A DNA stretch of 64,000 bases, taken from assembly GCA_049325315.1 (NCBI GenBank), contig JBMONB010000016.1:62001-126000 (forward strand), in the 5' to 3' direction. Below are positions 16,511 through 24,925 of this stretch, one piece after another. The stretch's first letter is position 1; every line of letters starts with the position of its first letter. Origin of the DNA: JAWLHU01 sp049325315 (lineage in GTDB: Bacteria > Bacillota > Sulfobacillia > Symbiobacteriales > Symbiobacteriaceae). The translations under genes were made by a program, and so were the position numbers. Below the pieces are notes generated by a model. It did no database searches. It worked only from the letters and a program-made list of their open reading frames with translations, and was not told the origin of the DNA.

Positions 16511-16702
16511 TTGGGCCAGTCAGGGACCACACTTGTCTATCTGAACATCCTGGAGCAGTCGCAGGATCCGGTTGCCCTCCGGTTGGGCATTATCTGCTCC
16601 GATCAGTTCCCGGAGGAACTGAAGGACCGGGCCCGCTCCACCGCCTCGCTGGAGGTGCTGCGGTCGCTCCTGGAGGAGCGCCGTCGCCTGGTAGAAGCCT
16701 GA
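16511..16702 (+). CDS. Hypothetical small protein, 63 aa
   Basis: The best start is a TTG at 16511, eight bases after GGGGGG; a GTG at 16502 overlaps that site and is less likely. The protein is soluble and helical, ending in a charged Leu/Glu/Arg-rich helix. A strong terminator follows at 16719-16747. No family recognised. Confidence 0.55.
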   Translation: MGQSGTTLVYLNILEQSQDPVALRLGIICSDQFPEELKDRARSTASLEVLRSLLEERRRLVEA

Positions 16703-16718
16703 TTGCTGCACAGAATGA

Positions 16719-16747
16719 GGGAGGAGCGGCTCTTGTCCGCTCCTCCC
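16719..16747. terminator. Terminator hairpin between convergent genes
   Basis: An 11-bp stem GGGAGGAGCGG / CCGCTCCTCCC with a 7-base loop lies between the small plus-strand gene and the convergent exported protein; GTCCTGTTTGTT follows on the plus strand. Confidence 0.75.
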
Positions 16748-16757
16748 GTCCTGTTTG

Positions 16758-17942
16758 TTACCGCTTGTCGCTGCCGTTGCCCTTGACCTTCTCCAGCACC
16801 TTGCCGGCTCTCTCCAGGCCCCTGGCGCCCTTCTCCTGGCCCTTGCCGCCCTTCTTCGCCTTCTGGGCCCGCTTGGACTTCTGCTCGTCCTCGTCGTCGT
16901 CCTCCTGCTCAGCGACCTCCTCAGTCTCGGCCTCATCCTCATCCTCGGCCTCAGCCTCATCCTCGGTCTCAGCCTCATCCTCGGTCTCAGCCTCCACCTT
17001 CAGGCCGGCCTTGACCTTCATCCACTCGATCTGGGCGGCGTGCTGGATCGGGCCCATCTTCAGGCCAAGCTGCTTGGCGATGCGGCCGAGCCCGGGGTTC
17101 TGCTCGTACATGGCGTAGACCTCAGCGAGATCCTTGCCGGAGGCCTCGGCCATCGCCTTCAGCACCAGCACCTGGCGGGGATGAAGGCGGGCGAGCTCCG
17201 CCTTCAGGCCGGCCTCGTCTGCCACCTGCTCCGCCTCCTCGGCGGCGGTCTCATTCTGGGTGGCGGCATCCTGGGCGGCAGCCACCTGGACCAGCAGGTC
17301 GGCGGTCAGGGGCTCCAGCTCCTCCTTCACCTCGTCGGGCAGCTTCGCAATCATGTCGCCAACCGCCATGGCGAACTTGACCTGGTCAGCCTCGATCTTC
17401 TTGACCAGGGAATCCAGCTCCTTGTTGCCCTTCACGGCCACATCGATCTGGGCGCCGGCGGCCTCCAGCTTCGCCTGGGCCTCCAGCATCGCCTGGCGGG
17501 CCAGGTCGGCCTTGCCCGCCTCGGCCATCTTGACTGCCTCAGCCAGGCGGGTCTGGGCCTGCTCCTCCAGCAGAGTGGCCCGGGCAGCGGCGTCACGGGT
17601 CAGGGCCAGCTGCACCTGCTCCACCCAGAGCTTCAGGAAGTAGAAGAGCTGATCCGGGGTGAGAGAGACGTCGGGGAGGGCGGTGGTCACCTCGGTCTCG
17701 GTGGCGGCCTCTGTGGTGGTGGCCTCTGTGGTGGTGGCCTCTGTGGTGGTGGCCTCTGTCGAGGAAGTGGTCTCCGTCGAGGTGGTCGTGTTGGTCTCGG
17801 TCGAAGTATTCGTATTGGTCTCGGTGGTGGCGGTGGTCTGCACCGTGGTGTTCTGGGTCTCCGAACCGGTGTTGGCCAGGGCTGGGGTGGTGGAGCCGAC
17901 CAGGATGGCGATCAGGGCAGCGCCGGCAATGAACTTCTTCAT
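16758..17942 (-). CDS. Exported low-complexity protein, DUF5667-like, 394 aa
   Basis: A clear signal peptide ends near residue 23 (PALA). Residues 25-85 are a Thr/Glu-rich low-complexity region with a repeated TEATT unit. The middle (about 90-260) is a helical domain that resembles DUF5667, with LTPDQLFYFLKLW and many Ala/Glu/Lys heptads. A Glu/Asp-rich repeat follows (residues 305-345), and the C-terminus is Lys-rich. The opposite charges of the last two blocks could let it interact with itself or the cell wall. AAAGGGGAT precedes the ATG. Its function is unknown. Confidence 0.8.
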   Translation of the reverse strand: MKKFIAGAALIAILVGSTTPALANTGSETQNTTVQTTATTETNTNTSTETNTTTSTETTSSTEATTTEATTTEATTTEAATETEVTTALPDVSLTPDQLFYFLKLWVEQVQLALTRDAAARATLLEEQAQTRLAEAVKMAEAGKADLARQAMLEAQAKLEAAGAQIDVAVKGNKELDSLVKKIEADQVKFAMAVGDMIAKLPDEVKEELEPLTADLLVQVAAAQDAATQNETAAEEAEQVADEAGLKAELARLHPRQVLVLKAMAEASGKDLAEVYAMYEQNPGLGRIAKQLGLKMGPIQHAAQIEWMKVKAGLKVEAETEDEAETEDEAEAEDEDEAETEEVAEQEDDDEDEQKSKRAQKAKKGGKGQEKGARGLERAGKVLEKVKGNGSDKR

Positions 17943-18021
17943 ACTTGGGTATCCCCTTTGCTTTACGTTTTGGTTTTGGAGATCCCGGCCGGGGGTTTGC
18001 TCCTTTGTGCTAAAAGATACG

Positions 18022-18045
18022 CCCCCAGGAAGCGCTTCCTGGGGG
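18022..18045 (-). terminator. Perfect 12-bp palindrome, terminator of the coiled-coil gene
   Basis: CCCCCAGGAAGC and its exact complement abut without a loop spacer (the tip will open), and CTTTTAGC follows on the minus strand. It separates the coiled-coil gene from the exported protein downstream. Confidence 0.75.
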
Positions 18046-18072
18046 TCTTCTCAATGTGAAGTTATTTCCATT

Positions 18073-18666
18073 CTACCCCTGCGGCGGGCCGTCCGTGACC
18101 TGCTCGTCTGGCGGAACGAAGCCCTGCGCCGCCTCGACCATCGCCATGGCCGCGCCGATGGAGAGGCCCGAGGCGAGGCCGGAGCCGGTTACACAGGTTC
18201 CGGGGGCCTCGGGCTCACCCTCCGCCTCCCGGAGCGCCTGGTCCGCTTCCCGCTCGGTAGATGCCACATGCAGCAGCAGCGTCCGGTTGCGCCGGGCCTG
18301 CTCCGCCAGCACCTCCACGGTCGGGTCCTCGGCCTCCCGGGCCAACAGCCCTTCGGCGATGCGCCCCTCCTCCCGAGCCACCTCCAGCAGCTCCATGCGG
18401 TGCTCCCGGGCCTGGGCGGCCAGGGTGAGCTCATCGGAAAACTCGAACTGAATCGCCGTCGCCAGCCGCCGCTCCTCCTCCACCACCGCCTGAAGCCGGT
18501 CCCGGTTGGCCCGCTCCCGGGAGGCGAACTCCCCCAGTTCCGGGTGCTCCTTCGCCAACCCCTCGGCCTGGTCCGCAATCGCTGCCTCCTGGTCGGCCAC
18601 GAAGGCGACCGTCTGGGAGTTGGTCGCCCGCTGCTCCACCAGCCGGGTCCGTTCCTTCTCTGCCAT
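18073..18666 (-). CDS. Hypothetical helical protein, 197 aa
   Basis: The ATG at 18666 follows GGGGGGTG at 7 bases and is preferred over a GTG two codons upstream. The sequence is almost wholly charged helix (Glu, Arg, Ala-rich) up to about residue 155, suggesting a long coiled coil or helical bundle, then a short Gly/Ala-rich hydrophobic stretch (about 158-182) and a proline-rich tail. No domain recognised. It lies 36 bases after the M42 peptidase gene on the same strand and may be co-transcribed with it. Confidence 0.65.
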   Translation of the reverse strand: MAEKERTRLVEQRATNSQTVAFVADQEAAIADQAEGLAKEHPELGEFASRERANRDRLQAVVEEERRLATAIQFEFSDELTLAAQAREHRMELLEVAREEGRIAEGLLAREAEDPTVEVLAEQARRNRTLLLHVASTEREADQALREAEGEPEAPGTCVTGSGLASGLSIGAAMAMVEAAQGFVPPDEQVTDGPPQG

Positions 18667-18707
18667 AAACACACCCCCCGAGGCTAGTCTGCCCCGGGGG
18701 GAACGGA

Positions 18708-19787
18708 TTACAGCGTATTGGCCTTGAGTTGGGCCACGGTCTGCGCATCCAGCTTCTTGATCACCGCCGCCACCAGCCGGGCGGCGTTCTCCATGTCGTC
18801 CCGGTTTATCAGGGCCGCATGGCTGTGGATGTACCGGGTGGCAAAGCCGATGGCAATCGAGGGCACGCCCCGGCCCCAGATGTGCATCCGGCCCGCATCG
18901 GTCCCGCCGCCGGCGAGCGACTGGAACTGAATCGGGATCTTCAGCTCCTCGGCCGTGTCGATCACCAGGTTGCGCAGCCCCTGGTGCGGCACCATCGAGG
19001 CGTCAAAGATCAGCACCAGTGGGCCGCCGCCCATCTTGCCCTCCACCTCGCTGCCGCCGCCCGGCACGTCGGTGGCCAGGCCGACGTCCAAAGCGATGGC
19101 AATGTCGGGCTCGATGGTGTTCGACATGGTGACAGCGCCCCGGAGGCCGACCTCCTCCTGCACGTTGCCCACGGCGTAGACCACGTTGTCGTGGGCCTGG
19201 TCCTTCAACTCCTCCAGGACCATGATCGCCGTGGCGCAGCCCGCCCGGTTGTCCCACGCCTTGTTCATGAGCACCTTCGGGTTCGGCATCACGTGGAAGT
19301 CGCAGTGCGGCACCACCGCATCGCCCGGCCGGACGCCCCACTCCTGGGCCTGCTCCTTCGACTCGGCGCCGATGTCAATGAACATATCCTTGATCTGAAC
19401 GACCTTGTTCCGCTCCTCGGGGGTGAGAATGTGCGGCGGCTTGGAGCCCACCACGCCCATCAACTCGCCCTTGCGGGTGATCACCTTCACCCGCTGCGCC
19501 AGCATGACCTGGCTCCACCAGCCGCCCACCGACTGGATCTTCAGGAAGCCCTTCTCGGTGATCTGAGTGACCATCCAGCCGACCTCGTCGAGGTGGCCCG
19601 CCACCATAATGCGGGGTCCGCCCGCCTTGCCAACCTTCACCCCGGCGATGGAGCCGAGATTATCGGTGATGATCTCGTTAGAGAGCGGCTCCAGGTACTT
19701 GCGCATCACCTTGCGCACCGGCTCCTCGTAGCCCGGAATGCCGTTTACGCAAGTCAACTCTTCGTACATTTTGAGACGGTGATCCAC
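18708..19787 (-). CDS. M42-family metalloaminopeptidase (glutamyl aminopeptidase type)
   Basis: The protein carries the M42 family metal ligands in order: GHLDEVGW (His, Asp), NKAWDNRAGC (bridging Asp), NVQEEVGLRGA (catalytic and metal Glu), ALDVG (metal Asp) and YIHSHAAL near the end (His). Family members are cytoplasmic, dodecameric two-metal aminopeptidases. I choose the GTG at 19787, eight bases after GGAGG, over the ATG at 19802, which lies inside that ribosome site. Length is 359 aa, as usual. It is divergent from a LysR regulator, which might control it. Confidence 0.93.
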   Translation of the reverse strand: MDHRLKMYEELTCVNGIPGYEEPVRKVMRKYLEPLSNEIITDNLGSIAGVKVGKAGGPRIMVAGHLDEVGWMVTQITEKGFLKIQSVGGWWSQVMLAQRVKVITRKGELMGVVGSKPPHILTPEERNKVVQIKDMFIDIGAESKEQAQEWGVRPGDAVVPHCDFHVMPNPKVLMNKAWDNRAGCATAIMVLEELKDQAHDNVVYAVGNVQEEVGLRGAVTMSNTIEPDIAIALDVGLATDVPGGGSEVEGKMGGGPLVLIFDASMVPHQGLRNLVIDTAEELKIPIQFQSLAGGGTDAGRMHIWGRGVPSIAIGFATRYIHSHAALINRDDMENAARLVAAVIKKLDAQTVAQLKANTL

Positions 19788-20103
19788 GACATCGGCCTCC
19801 ATTTCTCGCGATTATGGTGCCCAAAACAGAATGGTTCGCTGGTAAAAATTTCGGCAGGGCCTTCCAGTATCCTGCAGCACGCATCGAACCGGAGTTAGCC
19901 TTCCGCCGAATCCCGCCCGTTACGCGTGGATATGACCCATCCGGGGGATGGGCTCGTTTCGTTCAAAGACGCATGGATAGGCGGATGGGGCCATTGTGAC
20001 TATTGCAGCGCCCGTCATCCACATCTATTCTGATAATAAGCTACAGTGAAGTGGAACGCCCGCGCCTATAAGCGCGTGCAATAGCTAAAGGAGGGCCGGC
20101 ATC
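19788..20103. other. Divergent intergenic region, M42 peptidase / LysR regulator
   Basis: About 316 bases without a gene separate two divergent start codons. It should hold both promoters and any LysR binding site. I see a GATAAT at 20032 but no well-spaced -35, and no convincing terminal repeat or RNA structure. Confidence 0.5.
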
Positions 20104-20991
20104 GTGCTTATCTCCTATCTACAGGTATTTTGCGACATTATCGAGACGCGCAGCTTCTCCAAGGCCGCGGCCCGCAACTTCATCTCCCAACCGGCGGTCA
20201 GCCAGCAGGTCAAGGCGCTGGAAGAGCACTTCCACCAGAAGCTGATCGAGCGCTCCCCCCAGGGCATCTACCCCACAGAGGCCGGCCGGCTCTTCTACCA
20301 GGGCTGCCGGGAGATCCTCGAGCGCTACCAGAACCTGGAGCGGCAGATGATGGACCTGACCCAGACGGTGGCCGGCACGATCCGGGTGGCCACGGTTTAC
20401 AGCGTCGGCCTGCACGACCTCCCGCCTTACATCAAGCGCTTTATTCAGACCTTCCCCCAGGCCCGCATCCATGTGGAGTATAGCCGCACCAACAAGATTT
20501 ATGAGGCGGTCCGGCAAAACCAGGTGGATATCGGCATCGTCGCCTATCCGCAGGAGGGGCGCCAGCTGGGCGTGATCCCCCTCCCCTCCGACGAGCTGAT
20601 GGTGATCACCAGCCCGCATCACCCCCTGGCCCTGGCCGGTCAGCCGGTGGACCTGAAGGAGCTTCAGCGGGCCCACTTCGTCGCCTTTGAGCCCGACATT
20701 CCCACCCGCAAGGCGATCGACCGGGTGCTGCATGACCAGGGCGTGGAGGTCGAGGTGGTCCAGGAGTTCGACAACGTGGAGACGATCAAGCGGTCGGTGG
20801 AGGCCGAGGTCGGCATCTCCATTATCCCGCGGCGCTGTGCACAGCTGGAGGTGAAGGCCGGCTCCCTGGTGGCCATGCCGATCGCCGACCTGCGTCTGGA
20901 GCGGCCCGTCGGGGTGATCTACAAGCGGGGCAAGACCTTCAGCAACACGCTCCAGAAGTTCATCGGGGTGCTGACCTCCCGGGAAGACTGA
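20104..20991 (+). CDS. LysR-family transcriptional regulator
   Basis: The 295-aa protein has the LysR N-terminal helix-turn-helix (residues 1-60, with SFSKAAARNFISQPAVSQQVKALE) and a periplasmic-binding-like effector domain (about 90-290). The GTG at 20104 follows AAAGGAGG. The effector domain resembles the CysL/CbbR-like branch in style, but the ligand cannot be named. The gene is divergent from the M42 peptidase gene, the usual arrangement for a LysR protein and its target. A T-rich terminator follows. Confidence 0.93.
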   Translation: MLISYLQVFCDIIETRSFSKAAARNFISQPAVSQQVKALEEHFHQKLIERSPQGIYPTEAGRLFYQGCREILERYQNLERQMMDLTQTVAGTIRVATVYSVGLHDLPPYIKRFIQTFPQARIHVEYSRTNKIYEAVRQNQVDIGIVAYPQEGRQLGVIPLPSDELMVITSPHHPLALAGQPVDLKELQRAHFVAFEPDIPTRKAIDRVLHDQGVEVEVVQEFDNVETIKRSVEAEVGISIIPRRCAQLEVKAGSLVAMPIADLRLERPVGVIYKRGKTFSNTLQKFIGVLTSRED

Positions 20992-21002
20992 TCGCAATAC
21001 GC

Positions 21003-21036
21003 AGGCGCCGCCCTTGATGGGGGGCGCCTTGTTTTT
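21003..21036 (+). terminator. Rho-independent terminator of the LysR gene
   Basis: AGGCGCC pairs with GGCGCCT around a 13-base loop and is followed by TGTTTTT, 12 bases after the stop codon. Confidence 0.8.
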
Positions 21037-21074
21037 ACCGCAGATTCCCCAGAAAATAGCGGTCGGGTCGGTGT

Positions 21075-21311
21075 ATTGGCCGCGGATTACGCGGATTACG
21101 CGGATTTCCGGACAAAACGCGGATTACTGAGCCGTAGCTGGTGAGGGCCAACACCATTTTCATTTTTCATATGCGTCTCTGGCGCCCTCGTCATGGTGGT
21201 TACGCAGATTTTTCATGATTACGCAGATTCTTATTAGGCGCGTTGTCGGTGTTCATCGATCTGTCAATATATTAATCTGCGTAATCCGTTATAGTCTGCG
21301 TAATCCGCGTT
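21075..21311. repeat. Intergenic repeat family 1, copy 1 (CGCGGATTA inverted-repeat element)
   Basis: The left arm (21075-21127) is built of GCGGATTAC units, including GGCCGCGGATTACGCGGATT and then GATTTCCGGACA. The right arm (21271-21311) carries the inverse units (TAATCCGCG, TAATCTGCG). Two TTACGCAGATT direct repeats lie inside (21200 and 21219). The same left arm occurs at 58349, so this is a dispersed element of about 180-240 bp able to fold into a long hairpin. No coding potential. The rest of the gap to the sigma gene (21312-21570) is AT-richer and holds nothing else that I recognise. Confidence 0.75.
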
Positions 21312-21570
21312 TAAGAATCGCGACAATCTCTTCCACTCCCATTGATTTCAATGTATAATGCAGGTAATGTGAGGGAAGACGGTCACTTCTGAACAACCTT
21401 CATTCGAATTAGATGATGAACAAGAATCCCAATGGCGACCACGCAAAAAATCTTTCTCAAAACGACAAAAAGGTGAGGGATGCGCGTAACCTTCATCGTC
21501 TAACTCCGTTAGTACAGACGAACGACTCAACGGGCCGTGAGCCCAACGGGCAACGGGAGGGACCTTGGGG

Positions 21571-22176
21571 ATGTCGGCGTTACTAGATGAGGTACTGGTA
21601 AAGAAGGCCCAGGATGGCGATCGGAATTCTCTGAGCGAACTGATGGTTCGCTACGAGCGGAAGACATACAACCTGGCCTACCGGCTGATGGGGAACCACG
21701 CCGACGCCTCGGACGCTGCGCAAGAGGCGCTGGTACGAGTCTGTCTGCGGCTGCGTAATTTCCGGGGTGACTCCGCCTTTTCCACCTGGCTCTTCCGGGT
21801 GGTGACCAATACCTGTCTCGATGAGCTCCGCCGGCGGGGGCGGCTGCGCCATGCCTCGCTGGACGACGCTCTGCCTGTCGAGGAGGGGGCCGTGCCCCGG
21901 CAGGCGCCGGATGAGGCCGAGAGCCCGGTGGAGTACGCCGAGCGGCATGAGATCCAGGCGGCGGTCAAGCGGGCGATCAACCGGCTGCCCGACGAGTACC
22001 GGGTGGTCGTGATCATGCGTGACCTCCAGGGCCTCTCGTATCAGGAGATTGCGGTCATGCTGGGCACGACGCTGGGCACGATCAAGTCCCGGCTGCACCG
22101 GGCCCGCCAGGCGCTGCGGGGGATCATTAAGGCCACCGAGGCGGCCAAGTTGGGCATCGACCGGATCGCCGGCTAA
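21571..22176 (+). CDS. RNA polymerase sigma factor, ECF (SigW/RpoE-like)
   Basis: The 201-aa protein has sigma region 2 (YNLAYRLMGNHADASDAAQEALVRV) and region 4 (LPDEYRVVVIMRDLQGLSYQEIAVMLGTTLGTIKSRLHRAR) joined by a linker somewhat longer than usual, with no region 3, which marks it as an ECF sigma factor. I use the ATG at 21571 behind GGGAGG; a TTG at 21565 is possible. Most ECF genes are followed by an anti-sigma gene; here a terminator and a convergent gene follow directly, so its control must lie elsewhere. Confidence 0.94.
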   Translation: MSALLDEVLVKKAQDGDRNSLSELMVRYERKTYNLAYRLMGNHADASDAAQEALVRVCLRLRNFRGDSAFSTWLFRVVTNTCLDELRRRGRLRHASLDDALPVEEGAVPRQAPDEAESPVEYAERHEIQAAVKRAINRLPDEYRVVVIMRDLQGLSYQEIAVMLGTTLGTIKSRLHRARQALRGIIKATEAAKLGIDRIAG

Positions 22177-22190
22177 ACGAGCAGCAAAAG

Positions 22191-22215
22191 CCCCCCGAAC
22201 GATGGGTTCGGGGGG
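22191..22215. terminator. Bidirectional terminator
   Basis: CCCCCCGAAC pairs with GTTCGGGGGG around a 5-base loop. CTTTTGC follows on the minus strand and TTCATCTG on the plus strand; it serves the sigma gene and the convergent Dabb gene. Confidence 0.85.
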
Positions 22216-22226
22216 TTCATCTGTGC

Positions 22227-22520
22227 CTAAAACTCGTAGTCAACGGCCAGCACGGACTCGCAAACCTGGGCCGCGTACTCCTTCACCGGGACGTGGTTCG
22301 GGTGCGGCCCGTACACAGCCAGCCCCTCCCGGTCCCTGAACCGCACCACCAGGCCGACGGTGTACCCCTGCCCCCGCTCCGGGGTGAAGGTCCGGCCCGC
22401 AGACAGATCCACGATGCCGGGAACCGTCTCCTTCAGCGCCTTCAGCATCTCGATCAGCCGGTTCTCCTGCTCCGGGGTCGCGTCGGGCTTCAGCTTAAAA
22501 CAGACAATATGTTCGACCAT
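22227..22520 (-). CDS. Dabb-family (stress-responsive alpha/beta barrel) protein
   Basis: This 97-aa protein matches the Dabb domain: MVEHIVCFKLKP at the start, a central YTVGLVVRFRDREGLAVY block and the PNHVPV motif, ending in AVDYEF. The fold is a dimeric ferredoxin-like barrel. Bacterial members have mostly unknown roles. It is a single gene with its own terminator, convergent with the sigma factor gene. Confidence 0.9.
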   Translation of the reverse strand: MVEHIVCFKLKPDATPEQENRLIEMLKALKETVPGIVDLSAGRTFTPERGQGYTVGLVVRFRDREGLAVYGPHPNHVPVKEYAAQVCESVLAVDYEF

Positions 22521-22626
22521 GTTGCCAGCTCCTTCCCAATCTTACTTGCCACTATGCCGGAAGAAACTGCTGAGCGCAAGAGGGAAGGAACCGCAGCCGT
22601 TCGGGCCGAACTCCATCCCGTTGAAC

Positions 22627-22932
22627 TTACTGCTTGTTCAAGGGGCCCTTGTGGGAGCGGTCGCCCTCTGCGTGGGGCTCCTTCGGGTCGCTGGGCCAGT
22701 CGAAGGTGAGCGAGTCGCCGTGACCGGGCAGCGGGATATCGCCGGCCTTCTTGGCCGCCTTCATGGCTGCCGGCCGGATCTCCTCCTCATCTTCCACCGT
22801 CTCGACCAGGTCGTGGGCGTGCAGTTCCTCGTCGACCATGGCCGGCACATTCTCCAGCGTCTGGAGCCGCCGGGGCGTGAAGAGGAACCAGGCAAAGGCC
22901 AGCACCCCAACGAAGAGCAGGAACCAGAGCAT
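22627..22932 (-). CDS. Hypothetical membrane-anchored protein, 101 aa
   Basis: The ATG at 22932 follows GGGGGGAT at normal spacing, so the longer open frame is not used. Residues 2-20 form a single membrane helix, followed by a cytoplasmic or external acidic and then lysine-rich hydrophilic domain. No known domain is seen. It is divergent from the exonuclease gene. Confidence 0.65.
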   Translation of the reverse strand: MLWFLLFVGVLAFAWFLFTPRRLQTLENVPAMVDEELHAHDLVETVEDEEEIRPAAMKAAKKAGDIPLPGHGDSLTFDWPSDPKEPHAEGDRSHKGPLNKQ

Positions 22933-23044
22933 CTTCGATCCCCCCTGTTCCCCACTAGTCTGCCCCATTCTGGGCCACCAACTCTCTGGCGATCTCTGCG
23001 AGGCGCCGGGCCGAAAGGATCGATGCGCGATCGGCAACAAGACA

Positions 23045-23902
23045 ATGCTCCTGATGGACGGCGGCCTCATCTTCCGGGCCTTCTTCGCCCTGCCGCCCAT
23101 GACCGACCCGAAGGGGAGGCCGGTCAACGCTGTCTACGGCTTTATGACCATGCTCTTCCGGGAGCTGGCGACGATTCGCCCCACCCATGTGGCCGTCGGC
23201 ATGGATGTGCCCGTGGCCGAGAACCGCCGCACCCTCCTGTACAGCGACTACAAGGGGAACCGGCCGGACTGCCCGCCCGACCTGGCGCCGCAGTTCGACC
23301 TGCTGCGCGATGTGCTCACCGCCCTGAACGTGCCGGTCCTGGGCGCCCCCGGCTACGAGGCAGACGATGTCCTGGGCACTATGGCCCGCAAGGCGGAGCA
23401 GTCGGGTCTGGAGGTCAGCCTGCTGACCGGCGACCGCGATGCGCTCCAGCTCCTCAGCGGCCGCACGCAGATTCGCTACGTGAAGAAGATGAACCAGTCC
23501 GAGACCTACGATATCCCCCGCTTCGCCGCCGAGTGGAACCTGCTGCCGCACCAGCTGGTCGACCTGAAGGGGCTGGCCGGCGATGCCTCCGACAACATCC
23601 CCGGGATCCGGGGGATCGGCGAGAAGACGGCGGTCAAGCTGCTCCAGGAGTTCGAGAACGTGGAGAACGTGCTGGCGAACGCCCACACCCAGAAGGGCAA
23701 GCTCCGGGAGCGGCTGGAGCAGGGCCGGGAGATCGCCCTGCTCTCCAAGCAGCTGGCCACCATCGACCGGCATGTGCCGGGCCTCGCCGAGCCCGACGGC
23801 TGCGCCCTGCTCCTCAACCGGGACCAGGGAACGGCCAAGTTCGAGGAGCTGCGCTTCCGCACGCTCATGACCACCCTGTACGCCCAGACCTCCACCGCCT
23901 AG
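23045..23902 (+). CDS. 5'-3' exonuclease (DNA polymerase I N-terminal type, YpcP/XpoA-like)
   Basis: This 285-aa protein is a stand-alone 5'-3' exonuclease/flap endonuclease. The PIN-like acidic residues are in LLMDGG near the start, SDYKGNRPDCP, GYEADDVLG and LTGDRDALQL; the H3TH motif is GDASDNIPGIRGIGEKTA. It should remove RNA primers and flaps during replication and repair. The polymerase domains are absent. The ATG at 23045 fits the family start, but no good ribosome site precedes it. It is followed after 10 bases by a kinase-like gene. Confidence 0.93.
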   Translation: MLLMDGGLIFRAFFALPPMTDPKGRPVNAVYGFMTMLFRELATIRPTHVAVGMDVPVAENRRTLLYSDYKGNRPDCPPDLAPQFDLLRDVLTALNVPVLGAPGYEADDVLGTMARKAEQSGLEVSLLTGDRDALQLLSGRTQIRYVKKMNQSETYDIPRFAAEWNLLPHQLVDLKGLAGDASDNIPGIRGIGEKTAVKLLQEFENVENVLANAHTQKGKLRERLEQGREIALLSKQLATIDRHVPGLAEPDGCALLLNRDQGTAKFEELRFRTLMTTLYAQTSTA

Positions 23903-23912
23903 GAGGAGACCG

Positions 23913-24920
23913 ATGAACGACACAGCCGCCTTCCCCGTCCAGGACAGCGTGCTATCGGCCGGGGCCATCGAAGAGAGGCTTCTGCCCCTCTACGGATTGA
24001 CCCCGCCGTACGCCTGCCGGTTCTTCCGGAAAGGGATCTGCGACACCTACCAGATCCGGTCGACCGAGGGCCGGTTCTACCTGAAGGTGTACCGGGCCGG
24101 ACGGCGCTCCCTGCGGGATGTGAGCGAAGAGGCAAGGCTTCTCAACCATCTGCTGGAGCGGGGTGTGCCCGTCGTCAGACCGGCCCCCCGGTTGGATGGT
24201 GGATACGTCAACGAGCTGGCGGCTCCCGAAGGCGCCCGGTACTCCGTGCTCTTCCATGCGGTGGAGGGCGAAGGGGAACAGACAGACCAGCACCGCCGGG
24301 CGCTCGGTGCTGCGGTGGCCCGCCTGCACTCGGCCGCGGACTCGCTGACCCCGGCCTACGACCGGCAGCCCCTGGACATGGGCACCCTGGTCGGGGAGAA
24401 CCTGGTACATATTGAACGGTTCATGGGGCACCGCCCGGAAGAGTTCAGCCTGATCAAGGAGATCGCCGATCATGCCAGCAGCCGCATCGAGTCGCTGTTG
24501 CCATGCACCCCTCCGGCCTACGGCGTCTGCCACGGGGACCTGCACGGAGCGGATGTCCGCTACGACGCCAGTGGCAGGCCAACCCTATTCGATTTCGACA
24601 GTTCCGGCATTGGATGGCGGGCTGTCGACATCGGGGTCTACCTCTGCCACGAATGGATGGACACGAGCCCGGAAGCCGAACGGGTACGGCAGCAGAGACT
24701 CGCCGTATTTCTCGAAGGATACCAGACGGTGCGGGCATTGGGCGATCACGAGCTGGCTGTGGTCCAACTGACCCCGGCCATCCGCCATATCTTCTTAATG
24801 GGCCATGTCCTCCGGCACACAACGGTCTACCAGGGGTGGAACTGGGCCGACGACGGTTTTATCGACTGGCACATGAAGTGGTTCAGGCATTGGCATCAAT
24901 ACCGGATGATGCGGAGGTGA
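23913..24920 (+). CDS. Aminoglycoside-phosphotransferase-family kinase (SrkA/CotS-like)
   Basis: The 335-aa protein has the APH kinase core: a lysine in RFYLKVYRAG, the catalytic loop GVCHGDLHGADVRYD, and the metal-binding LFDFDSSGIGWRAVDI. This architecture is shared by SrkA, homoserine kinase II and spore-coat CotS proteins, so the substrate is not fixed by sequence; protein Ser/Thr or small-molecule kinase are both possible. AGGAGGAGACCG precedes the ATG. It lies 10 bases after the exonuclease gene and its stop overlaps the ribosome site of the next gene, so all three are likely one operon. Confidence 0.85.
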   Translation: MNDTAAFPVQDSVLSAGAIEERLLPLYGLTPPYACRFFRKGICDTYQIRSTEGRFYLKVYRAGRRSLRDVSEEARLLNHLLERGVPVVRPAPRLDGGYVNELAAPEGARYSVLFHAVEGEGEQTDQHRRALGAAVARLHSAADSLTPAYDRQPLDMGTLVGENLVHIERFMGHRPEEFSLIKEIADHASSRIESLLPCTPPAYGVCHGDLHGADVRYDASGRPTLFDFDSSGIGWRAVDIGVYLCHEWMDTSPEAERVRQQRLAVFLEGYQTVRALGDHELAVVQLTPAIRHIFLMGHVLRHTTVYQGWNWADDGFIDWHMKWFRHWHQYRMMRR

Positions 24921-24925
24921 TCCCC

